Positions 17,453 through 25,251 of a stretch of DNA of 64,000 bases are shown here, one piece after another. Both the position numbers and the translations under genes were made by a program. Source of the DNA: CAZLKN01 sp964560135. Its GTDB lineage: Bacteria; Actinomycetota; JAICYB01. The notes under the pieces are model-generated. The model searched no databases and was not told the origin of the DNA. It saw only the letters and a program-made list of their open reading frames with translations. The stretch's first letter is position 1. Every line of letters begins with the position of its first letter. The stretch covers positions 1 through 64,000 of the forward strand of contig CAZLKN010000008.1 of the NCBI GenBank assembly GCA_964560135.1, given 5' to 3'.

Positions 17453-20400
17453 ATGTGGGTGGAGATACGCGTCCTCGGCCCGCTGGAGGTCCTGCTCGAC
17501 GACGGGCGCCGGATCACCCTCGGATCCGGCCGGCAACGGGCCCTGCTGGCGCGCCTGGCGGTGGACGCCGGACGCCCCGTCTCGGCCCCCGTGCTCCTGG
17601 AGGAGCTGTGGGCCGGTGAGCCTCCGCCGTCCGGCCCGAACGCGCTCCAGGTGTTCGTTTCCAGGCTGCGCCGGACCCTCGGCAGCGCGGCCGTCACCAC
17701 CGGCCCGGCGGGCTACACGCTGGCCGTGGACGCCGCCGGGATCGACGCCGTCCGCTTCCAGCGCCTCGCCGTGGAGGGCCGCGACCGGCTCGACGACGCC
17801 GACCCCGAGCGGGCGGCGGCGGTGTTGCGCGAGGCGCTGGGGCTCTGGCGCGGGCCGGCGTTCGCCGACGTCGCCGGTGTTGCGGGCTGCGAACGCGAGG
17901 CCGACCGCCTCGGCGAGGTACGCCTGCGCGTCCTCGAGGACCGCGTCGAGGCCGACCTGGCCTGCGGGCGCCACGCCGAGTTGACCGGCGAGCTCGAAGC
18001 GCTGGTGGACGAACATCCCTTCCGGGAAGGTCTGTGGGCCAAGCTCATGCTCGCCTGCTACCGGTCCGGCCGGCAGGCCGACGCCCTGGACCGCGCCGCG
18101 CAGCTGCGGGCCCTGCTCGCCTCCGAGCTCGGTGTCGATCCCACCCCCGAGATCCAGCGGCTGGAGGAGGCGATCCTCCACCACAAGCCCGAGCTCGACT
18201 GGACCCCGCCGCTCCCGCCGGCGGCACCGCCGCCGCCGAGCCGCGTCCCGGAGCCGATCACGTCCTTCATCGGACGCCGACGCGAGCTCGCCGACGTCGA
18301 CGAGCTGCTGCGGACCAACCGGCTCGTGACCCTCACGGGGGCCGGCGGCGCAGGGAAGACCCGGCTCGCGCTCGCCGTGGCCGCGGGCAGCGACCACGCC
18401 TGGGTGGCGGAGCTCGCCGGCCTCGCCGAGCCGGACCTGCTGGCCTCCCACGTCGCCACGGTGGTCGACGCCGGCGACGCCACCGCGCTCGCCGACCGCC
18501 TCCGCCCGGCCGGCGGCCTGCTCGTGCTCGACAACTGCGAGCACCTGCTGGAGGCCTGCGGGACCCTCGCCCGGGAGCTGCTGGCGTCCTGCCCGGGCCT
18601 GCGGGTGCTCGCCACCAGTCGCGAGCCGCTGGGCGTCGCCGGCGAATCCGTCCTCCGGATCGGCCCCCTCCCGCTGCCCGCGCCCGGCGATCCCGACCCC
18701 CTGGCCGGCGACGCGGTGCGCCTGTTCTGCGAGCGGGCCCGTGCCGTGGACGCCGACCTGCGTCCGGAGGACCACGCCGAGGCGATCGTGGACGTCTGCC
18801 GCCGGCTCGACGGGATGCCGCTGGCCCTCGAACTCGCCGCGGCCCGGTCCACCGTCCTCAGCCCCCAGGACATGCGCTCGCGTCTCGACCGGGCCACCGA
18901 TGTCCTCGCCACGCGCTCCCGCGCCGGTGTGGCCCATCACGCATCCCTGGGGGCCGCGCTGGATTGGAGCCACGACGCCTTGACCGACGGTGAGCAGGCC
19001 ACCTTCCGCACGGTCTCGGTCTTCCCCGGCGGGTTCACGCTGCCCGACGCCGAGGCGGTGTGCGGACGCAGCGTCCTCGACGACGTGGAACGGCTCGTTG
19101 CGGTGTCGCTGCTGGACCGCGTCCCCACCGCGGAGGGCGTGCGGTTCCGGATGCTGGAGACGGTGCGGGCACTCGCCGGGGAGAAGCTGCGGGCCGCCGG
19201 TGAGGAAGCCGGCGCGCGGCGGCGCATGTTCGACCGCCTGCGGGAGCGCTTCGCCGACGCCGGTGCCCGCGTGTCGGGGCCGGGAGCCCCCGCCGCCGTC
19301 GGAGAGCTCGAGGCGGAGGACCTGAATCTGCGTGCGGCGCTGACCTGGGCGCTGGAGGAGGCCGGAGACCCCGCGGGTGGGCTCGGCCTGGCCGTCGCCC
19401 TGGCGCCCTGGTGGCAGTTGCGCAGCCGGCACAGTGAGGCCCGGCGGTGGCTCGGGACGGCGGTCGCAGCCGGCGTGGACGGCCGCGCGCCCGAGGTCGC
19501 CGCGGCCCTGATCGCGCTGGGTGCCGCCTGCCTGATGGAAGGCGACGCCGCATCGGCGCGCGACCCGCTCCGCCGGGCGCTCGAGCTGGCCGATGCGGCC
19601 GGCGACCGGCACGGGATGTGCCGCGCGCTGGTGAACCTCGGCGCGGTTGCCGTCCAGGCCAACGACCTGTCCGAGGCGCGGTCGCTGCTGGAGAGGGCCG
19701 ACGTGGTGGCTCTGGAGGCCGGGGACGATGACCTGCGCATGCGCTCCCTGAACAACCTCGCCCAGGTGATCCGCCGCACGGGCGATCCCGCGGGGGCACG
19801 GGCGATGTACGAGGAGGCACTCGGCTGCGCCCGGACCCTGCGCAATGCGGCCGCCGAGGTAACCATGCTGCTCAACATCGGCGAGATCGACCGCATGGCG
19901 GGGCGCCTCGACGACGCCCGCGAGGGGCTCGAGGAGGCCCTCGACAAGGCCAGGGCGGTCGGGTACGGCCCCGCAGAGAGCGCCGCACTGGGCGCACTCG
20001 GCAACCTGGCTCACGCCGAGAAGGACCTCGTGCGGGCCCGCGCCTGCTTCGAGGAGAGCGTCGCGGTGGCGCAGCAGCTCGGGATCGAGCCGCTGTACGG
20101 CGCAGGGGTGGCGAACCTCGCCTCGATCGCGGAGGAGGACGGGAGGCTCGCCGAAGCACGGGAGCGCTACACGGCCTACCTCAGGCTGTCGGAGCGGCTG
20201 GCCGACGAGCGCGGGATGGCCCGGGCGTGGCGCGGGATCTCCGACGTCCTTCGCGCCGGCGGTCAGCTCCGCCGGTCCGCCCGGTTCCTGGCCAAGGCGC
20301 TCGGATCATCGTCGGCGATGGCCGACGGCGAGCGGGTCTCCGAGTGTCTGACGTCGGCAGCCTCGCTCGCGGCGGCCTGCGGAGACACCGGGGTAGCGCA

Positions 20401-20551
20401 CTCGGCCCGCGTGCGGGCCGAGGCGCTCCGGCTCCCCGGCGGCTACAGCGATCCGGACGGCACCATCCCGCAGGTGCTGGCGTGGCTGTCCGCAACCGCC
20501 GAAGCACACATCGTCACAGCGACCGAACCTACCCCTGAACCGTCACGGTGA
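17453..20551 (+). CDS. BTAD/AfsR-type transcriptional regulator with STAND ATPase and TPR repeats
   Basis: ATG 17453 is preceded by GGAG, giving 1032 aa. Residues 1-95 are an OmpR-like winged helix (IRVLGPLEVLLDDGRRI, then NALQVFVSRLRRTLG). Residues 97-242 are the BTAD domain (DADPERAAAVLREALGLWRG). The NB-ARC-type NTPase follows with P-loop GAGGAGKTRL near 300 and Walker B GLLVLDNCEHLL near 360. Residues 620-1000 are TPR-like helical repeats. This is the architecture of AfsR and large SARP regulators, which bind direct repeats near the -35 box and are switched by ATP binding. It is divergent from the metzincin gene, and its last 23 bp overlap the end of the convergent DUF4399 gene. Confidence 0.92.
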   Translation: MWVEIRVLGPLEVLLDDGRRITLGSGRQRALLARLAVDAGRPVSAPVLLEELWAGEPPPSGPNALQVFVSRLRRTLGSAAVTTGPAGYTLAVDAAGIDAVRFQRLAVEGRDRLDDADPERAAAVLREALGLWRGPAFADVAGVAGCEREADRLGEVRLRVLEDRVEADLACGRHAELTGELEALVDEHPFREGLWAKLMLACYRSGRQADALDRAAQLRALLASELGVDPTPEIQRLEEAILHHKPELDWTPPLPPAAPPPPSRVPEPITSFIGRRRELADVDELLRTNRLVTLTGAGGAGKTRLALAVAAGSDHAWVAELAGLAEPDLLASHVATVVDAGDATALADRLRPAGGLLVLDNCEHLLEACGTLARELLASCPGLRVLATSREPLGVAGESVLRIGPLPLPAPGDPDPLAGDAVRLFCERARAVDADLRPEDHAEAIVDVCRRLDGMPLALELAAARSTVLSPQDMRSRLDRATDVLATRSRAGVAHHASLGAALDWSHDALTDGEQATFRTVSVFPGGFTLPDAEAVCGRSVLDDVERLVAVSLLDRVPTAEGVRFRMLETVRALAGEKLRAAGEEAGARRRMFDRLRERFADAGARVSGPGAPAAVGELEAEDLNLRAALTWALEEAGDPAGGLGLAVALAPWWQLRSRHSEARRWLGTAVAAGVDGRAPEVAAALIALGAACLMEGDAASARDPLRRALELADAAGDRHGMCRALVNLGAVAVQANDLSEARSLLERADVVALEAGDDDLRMRSLNNLAQVIRRTGDPAGARAMYEEALGCARTLRNAAAEVTMLLNIGEIDRMAGRLDDAREGLEEALDKARAVGYGPAESAALGALGNLAHAEKDLVRARACFEESVAVAQQLGIEPLYGAGVANLASIAEEDGRLAEARERYTAYLRLSERLADERGMARAWRGISDVLRAGGQLRRSARFLAKALGSSSAMADGERVSECLTSAASLAAACGDTGVAHSARVRAEALRLPGGYSDPDGTIPQVLAWLSATAEAHIVTATEPTPEPSR

Positions 20552-21053
20552 GCTTCGCCATCACCGGGGGATCGAACGCGGCATGGACACCGTCGCCGAG
20601 CACCACCCAGATGGTGTGCTCGCCGGACTCCAGCCCCGACAGCGTCACGCTGCCCTCGGTGGTGTGGATGATCTTGCCTTCCTCGGCCTCCGGGATCACC
20701 TCGCCGGCCTTCGGGGTCTCCTCCGGGTCGATGAGGAGATGGAAGTGGCCGGTGTCCCCAGAGGTGTCGCCGTCGGCGGCGACGATCTCGACGCCCTCGG
20801 AGGTGATCTCCACGGTCACGTCCTCACCGGCGGACACCGTGGCCGGCGCCGTCGCCTGCACGGACGGCCCCTTCACATCCACGGTGAAGGTCTCCTCGGC
20901 GTCCTCGACGATCCGGGTGTGCATCCCGTCGCCGAGCACGACCGTGACGGTGTGCTCGCCGACCGACAGCCCGTAGATCCTGATCGGATTCTCGGTGGAG
21001 TGCACGATCCCCGCCTCCTTGGGGATGGTCTCCCCGACGGCGACCGGGTCGCG
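20529..21053 (-). CDS. DUF4399 tandem-domain protein, 5' end lost in assembly gap
   Basis: The reading frame is open from the gap edge (21053) to TAG at 20529. It holds the end of one DUF4399 domain (VGETIPKEAGIVH, then VGEHTVTVVLGDGMHT) and a complete second one (GHFHLLIDPEETPKAGEVIP, then SGEHTIWVVLGDGVHAAF). The two copies are clearly related. DUF4399 domains occur in exported proteins, and the missing part most likely encodes the start of the first domain plus a signal peptide. An internal ATG at 21005 is not a credible start because homology continues upstream. The 3' end overlaps the end of the convergent regulator gene. Function unknown. Confidence 0.78.
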   Translation of the reverse strand, partial: RDPVAVGETIPKEAGIVHSTENPIRIYGLSVGEHTVTVVLGDGMHTRIVEDAEETFTVDVKGPSVQATAPATVSAGEDVTVEITSEGVEIVAADGDTSGDTGHFHLLIDPEETPKAGEVIPEAEEGKIIHTTEGSVTLSGLESGEHTIWVVLGDGVHAAFDPPVMAKLTVTVQG

Positions 21054-21153
21054 NNNNNNNNNNNNNNNNNNNNNNNNNNNNNNNNNNNNNNNNNNNNNNN
21101 NNNNNNNNNNNNNNNNNNNNNNNNNNNNNNNNNNNNNNNNNNNNNNNNNNNNN
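21054..21153. other. Assembly gap (100 N)
   Basis: Exactly 100 N, a conventional gap size, so the true length is unknown. It interrupts the DUF4399 gene. Unlike the second gap I see no duplicated flanks. The internal domain repeat of the gene may have caused the break. Confidence 0.97.
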
Positions 21154-21159
21154 GCCCGG

Positions 21160-21190
21160 GAGGGCGAAGGAAGGATACACCTTCGCCCTC
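21160..21190 (-). terminator. Hairpin terminator of the S11-like gene
   Basis: Perfect 11-bp inverted repeat GAGGGCGAAGG / CCTTCGCCCTC with a nine-base loop, 65 bp past the stop of the minus-strand gene ending at 21255. Confidence 0.7.
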
Positions 21191-21254
21191 GTCCTCACCT
21201 GCTCACGGTCGGGACGCAACCGCGGAGGCCTCCGAGACGCCCGGGCGCCACCTC

Positions 21255-24200
21255 TCAGGGAAGGGTCTGCACGGTGTCACAGCCGAAGAATGGCAGGGGG
21301 ACGTCGCCCTCGCCAAGATAGATCCCGGTCACGCACGCCTCGGTGGCGTCGCCGTCGATGCCGGTGCCGGCGGCCTTGAAACGCAGCTCCATGTCGAGGT
21401 CGCCGTCCTTGGACTGGTCGTCCATCTCGAAGGAGTCCTTGATGAATGCCTTGTCCGGCGACGGCGACGCACCACCGCCTCCCTCGAGTGTCTCCAGGAC
21501 GCCGAACCGCACCGTGCCGTGCTGCACGCTGACGGCGTCGACGTCGAGCGGCAGCCCGTACTCGCCCGCCGCGGTGGTGAGGATCCCGACGGGTACCGCC
21601 TGGTTCCCGTTCGTGTTCACGAAATTGTTGTCGTTCCCGGGCCGGATGTTGATCTGCACCGGCGTCACGCACTCGATCGTGCGTCCCGTGGTCAGGACGT
21701 CGTTGGCCGGCTCGGGGTCGATGACGTGTTCGTCCAGCGGCGCGATCCGGGCCTGGAAGCGGACGGCGTGGGAGCCGGGTGCGAGGCACCGCAGCCCGAA
21801 CATGCCCTGAAGCACCCGGTCGGCGCCGACCTCGAGGTCGGCGAGACCGAATCCCACGGTGATCCGCACCGGCCCCTCGACCTCGGTCGCCGTGCCGGCG
21901 GGCTGGTCGATCGCGACTACGGGGAAACCGTCCTTCTCGACCCTGATCGACGCCGGGGCCTCCTCCGGGACCACGCGGACGAACGCGCTGAGGCCTTCGG
22001 GCACCTCGATCGTCCGGCGGACCCCGGCGTCCACCGGGTCGGTGTACAGACCGTCCTCGGTGTCGCCGAAGTTGTGCACGGTGAGCGGCGCATGGAAGGC
22101 GAACAGCTTGTCCACGAGCAGATCGTCCAGGCCCGCGTCGTCCAGCGTCTGCAGGTCGAGATCGGGCACGGCGAGGTCGGCGTGGGCGAGCACCTCGATG
22201 GTCTCAGAGGTGGACGAAGAGTTGTCCGCGAGCGCCGGATCGATCACGCCGGGCAGGGGTGCGACCCAGGCCTGCACGTCGATTGGATGGAAGCTCGGCT
22301 GCGAGCAGGTGAGCTGCACGCGGGTGTCAACGATGCGGATGCCCGATCCGAGCACGGACAGATGCTGGTTGGTGAGCTGCGACTGCACGTCGCAGTCGGG
22401 CGGTGCGGTGACGAGCGTGTCCAGCCGAGCCTGCACCGGGGCCGTCGGGCCGTTGTTGCGCAGCGTGTGCTTGACCACCAGCTCCACGGGCGTGTTCACG
22501 GGGATGGTCTCCGGCGGGTTCTCCAGCATGACCCCCATGTGCTCGAGGTCGGCCTCCTGCGGCGCGCGCGGGCCCGATCGCCAGCCCTCCGGACGCAGCT
22601 CGAAGTTGAAGAAGTTCTGCTGGGCGAGGACGAAGTCGCCCTCGGCCCGGTCGTCGGGGACGGCGCACATGTCGAACAGGGTGTCCGCGGGGCCTGTGGT
22701 GTCCTGCACCACGAGGTTCGCGTTCCACGCGTTGATCTGGTTGGGCTCCGTGCCGTCGAAGACGGGATCGATCGACCAGCTCGTCAGGTCGGTGGTGGGC
22801 GACGCCTGGTGTTCCTTGGACGCGACGAGCACCCCGCGAGCGTCGTACGACGCCACCGCCGTCGCGCCCTGGGAGCCCACCTCGATCCCGGTACCCCCGG
22901 AGGTTCCGACCACCGCGAGGCTGTTGTCGAAGCCGAACCGCAGGACGCGCACCTGCGCGTCGCTCTGCGCGGACCGGAAAGCCAGCGCGTACAGGTCGTC
23001 GGCGGGCTCGAAACCGGTGGCGCGGGTGAGGCTGAGGTGCTCGCCCTGGCCCATGACGACGGAGGCCGCATCCGTGAGCGCGCCGCTCGGAGCCACCGAC
23101 CAGCCGCGAACGTTCACGAACCCGTTCGTCCGACGGTAGGCCACCACGGCGTGCATGTCGAGCAGGACCTGGGGCCGTCCGGCCAGCGCGAACTCGCTCA
23201 CCGGGACCACCGAGTCGGAGTCGAGCGGCGCGTCGGAGATGTCGCCGGTAGCCGGGTCGAAACCCCACGTGGAGAGCATGAGCGTGCCCCCCGGGCTGCG
23301 GTGCGCCGTCAGCAGCACGTTCGGCGCGAGCACCTCGACGGCGATGTCGCTGCCGGTGCCCACGTCCACGGTGTCGCGCACGAACGGCTGGCCCTGGGGG
23401 GTTACCCCGTAGGCGACGAGCACCTGACGGTCGGTGCGGTCCACGGCCACGATCACGTTGCCACCACCCGCGTCGGCCTGCTCCACCCCTCGGGCGGTAC
23501 CCGTGCCAAGCTGGTCGCCGGTCGGCTCGGGCGTGGAGCCCAGCAGGGCGAGGCCGCCCGCGTCGAGGTTCTGGTACCAGACGAGCATCCGGTGGGCGCC
23601 GGCGGGGGTCACCACGGCGGTCGCCGTCCGACCGGGGGACAGGCACGACACCGACGCGTCATCCACCGGCCCCCAGGGCGACGCGACGGCCATCTCACGC
23701 GGGTGGAAGAGGTCGGCGAACCCGTAGTCGAGCAGGAGCGTATCGTCGCCGCTGCCCGAGATGCTGCGCTGGAAGGCGACGACCATCTCACGTCCGATGC
23801 GCTCGGCCTGGATGAGAAGGCAGATACCGCACTCGCTGTTGCTGCCCCCTTTCCGGGCCTGGGCACCGGGGTAGCCGGGGTTGAAACCGAACGAGTAGCT
23901 CTTGGTGCCGGCCAGGTTGCTGAAGGTGTGCGTGCCACGGAATCCGAGGATCTCGCGGAACAACGGGTTCTGCATGGCGTGGATGAACCAGCGGGCCATC
24001 TCCCGCGGGGTGCTCTCGTGCGCCACGATGCCACTGCTGTCTCCGTCGCCGTCGTGGCCGTGGTCGCCGCCGTAGGGGTTGAAGAACTGTGTCTGGTCGA
24101 GGCCGATCGCGTCGGCGCGGTCGTTCATCCGCTGCACGAAGGCGGCCTCGCTGCCCGCGATCGCCTCGGCGACGGCGACGGTGAGGTCGCCGGGTGACCT

Positions 24201-24686
24201 GATGAACAGCATCAGGAGAGCATCCTCGAGCCGGAACTGGTCCCCCACCTCGAGCGCCTGGGCCCCCGGACACGACGGGCTGGTGCCACCGTCGGTGCAG
24301 ATCGACCCGTGGCTGTGCTTCTGGTTGATCGACAGGGCGTTCGCCGAGATCGTGACCGGCGTGTCGACCGTCACTTCGCCGGCGCCGATGGCCTCGACAG
24401 CGAGCAGGATCGTCCACGTCTTGGTGGTGCTGGCCATCCCCTCTGGACTGTCGGCGGCCCGCTCGAACAGCGCCCCCAGCGCCCCCAGCCCGACGCCCCG
24501 GAGCACGTCACCGACGAACGCGTTCTGCGCCACGGGATCCGGCTCCTCGACGTGGTCGGCACCGGCGTGCGGCGATGCGGCGAGCTGCAGCAACAGGAGC
24601 ACCGTGGACAGGGCGGCCGCGGCCCGGAGCCGGCCCGGCACCGTCCGCGTCGGGTTATGGCTGCTCCGTGGGCGATTGCGCATCAT
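21255..24686 (-). CDS. Secreted S11-type (D-Ala-D-Ala carboxypeptidase-like) protein with long beta-domain tail
   Basis: A 1143-aa protein with a strong ribosome site (AGGAGGGAG) before ATG 24686 and a signal peptide (about residues 20-43). The first 330 residues look like a penicillin-binding serine peptidase: SxxK as STTK (86-89) in MASTTKTWTILLAVEA, SxN as SIN (119-121), and KGG in QARKGGSNS, in place of the usual KTG. The remaining 800 residues are beta-rich, with Ig/CARDB-like segments (PVELVVKHTLRNNGPTAPV; VQINIRPGNDNN). Ordinary DacA-type enzymes are 380-450 aa, so this is a much-extended form. It may act on peptidoglycan or on another D-amino peptide; the altered third motif leaves this open. 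Confidence 0.78.
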   Translation of the reverse strand: MMRNRPRSSHNPTRTVPGRLRAAAALSTVLLLLQLAASPHAGADHVEEPDPVAQNAFVGDVLRGVGLGALGALFERAADSPEGMASTTKTWTILLAVEAIGAGEVTVDTPVTISANALSINQKHSHGSICTDGGTSPSCPGAQALEVGDQFRLEDALLMLFIRSPGDLTVAVAEAIAGSEAAFVQRMNDRADAIGLDQTQFFNPYGGDHGHDGDGDSSGIVAHESTPREMARWFIHAMQNPLFREILGFRGTHTFSNLAGTKSYSFGFNPGYPGAQARKGGSNSECGICLLIQAERIGREMVVAFQRSISGSGDDTLLLDYGFADLFHPREMAVASPWGPVDDASVSCLSPGRTATAVVTPAGAHRMLVWYQNLDAGGLALLGSTPEPTGDQLGTGTARGVEQADAGGGNVIVAVDRTDRQVLVAYGVTPQGQPFVRDTVDVGTGSDIAVEVLAPNVLLTAHRSPGGTLMLSTWGFDPATGDISDAPLDSDSVVPVSEFALAGRPQVLLDMHAVVAYRRTNGFVNVRGWSVAPSGALTDAASVVMGQGEHLSLTRATGFEPADDLYALAFRSAQSDAQVRVLRFGFDNSLAVVGTSGGTGIEVGSQGATAVASYDARGVLVASKEHQASPTTDLTSWSIDPVFDGTEPNQINAWNANLVVQDTTGPADTLFDMCAVPDDRAEGDFVLAQQNFFNFELRPEGWRSGPRAPQEADLEHMGVMLENPPETIPVNTPVELVVKHTLRNNGPTAPVQARLDTLVTAPPDCDVQSQLTNQHLSVLGSGIRIVDTRVQLTCSQPSFHPIDVQAWVAPLPGVIDPALADNSSSTSETIEVLAHADLAVPDLDLQTLDDAGLDDLLVDKLFAFHAPLTVHNFGDTEDGLYTDPVDAGVRRTIEVPEGLSAFVRVVPEEAPASIRVEKDGFPVVAIDQPAGTATEVEGPVRITVGFGLADLEVGADRVLQGMFGLRCLAPGSHAVRFQARIAPLDEHVIDPEPANDVLTTGRTIECVTPVQINIRPGNDNNFVNTNGNQAVPVGILTTAAGEYGLPLDVDAVSVQHGTVRFGVLETLEGGGGASPSPDKAFIKDSFEMDDQSKDGDLDMELRFKAAGTGIDGDATEACVTGIYLGEGDVPLPFFGCDTVQTLP

Positions 24687-24846
24687 GGACTCCCTCCTGC
24701 GACGGCTGCGGGCGTGTGGTCCTCCACTCCAAGGGCGTTCATTCCCGCCACCGGTTGTTCATTCGGCCTGCCCCGGGCTGAACAACCGTGGACCTCCGAT
24801 GAACGCCTCCCGTGGTGAGAACCTTCTTCCACCGGAGAGGAGGCCC

Positions 24847-25245
24847 GTGGGCACGCGTGGATCCGCAGACGGCATCCAGAGCGGCGAGGAGACGGCGACC
24901 GCCTACGTGGCGGCGCTGGCGACCATGGACGAGGAAGCCCTCGTGGCGCTGTTCGCCCAGGACGCCGTGGTCCACCTGCCGGGGCGGCCGGCCGCGGCCC
25001 GGGGCCGGTCCGCGATCCGGGAACTGATCCGCTGCGTGTTCGCGGCCGCCGAGCCGGTGGAGATCGCCGACGAGCTCACCATCGGGACCGGGGAGGGGGT
25101 TGCCCTCCAGTGGACCGGACGGTGGCGGACCCTGGACGGCGAGGCGACGTTCGGCGGCGTCGACGTCTTCGAGTTGGATCCGGGGGGCCGCATCACCGCC
25201 TGGTGCGCGTACTGGGACGGCTCCGTGCCACCCAGTGGTCCTTGA
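24847..25245 (+). CDS. SnoaL/NTF2-like small protein
   Basis: GTG 24847 with GGAGAGG about six bases upstream is the preferred start (132 aa); ATG 24799 is in frame but has no ribosome site. The pattern fits a SnoaL-like NTF2-fold domain: ETATAYVAALATMDEEALVALFAQDAVVHLPG, a central RGRSAIRELIRCVF helix, and C-terminal strands (ALQWTGRWRTLDG, GVDVFELDPGGRITAWCAYWD). Members are cyclases, isomerases or simple binding proteins, so the role cannot be fixed. It converges on the large AAA ATPase with 6 bp between stops. Confidence 0.75.
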   Translation: MGTRGSADGIQSGEETATAYVAALATMDEEALVALFAQDAVVHLPGRPAAARGRSAIRELIRCVFAAAEPVEIADELTIGTGEGVALQWTGRWRTLDGEATFGGVDVFELDPGGRITAWCAYWDGSVPPSGP

Positions 25246-25251
25246 GCGGGC

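Noticed and set aside
14301..17984. A 1227-codon open frame on the plus strand opposite the metzincin
   Set aside because: It is the antisense shadow of a gene with signal peptide, HExxH motif and known domains; its product is Arg/Gly/Val-rich low complexity.
21154..21219. A minus-strand N-terminus for the DUF4399 gene right of the gap
   Set aside because: The frame has no signal peptide and runs through a terminator hairpin that fits the S11-like gene.
20583..24197. A 1204-codon plus-strand open frame running through the N gap
   Set aside because: It translates the gap as unknown residues and is antisense to the DUF4399 and S11-like genes.
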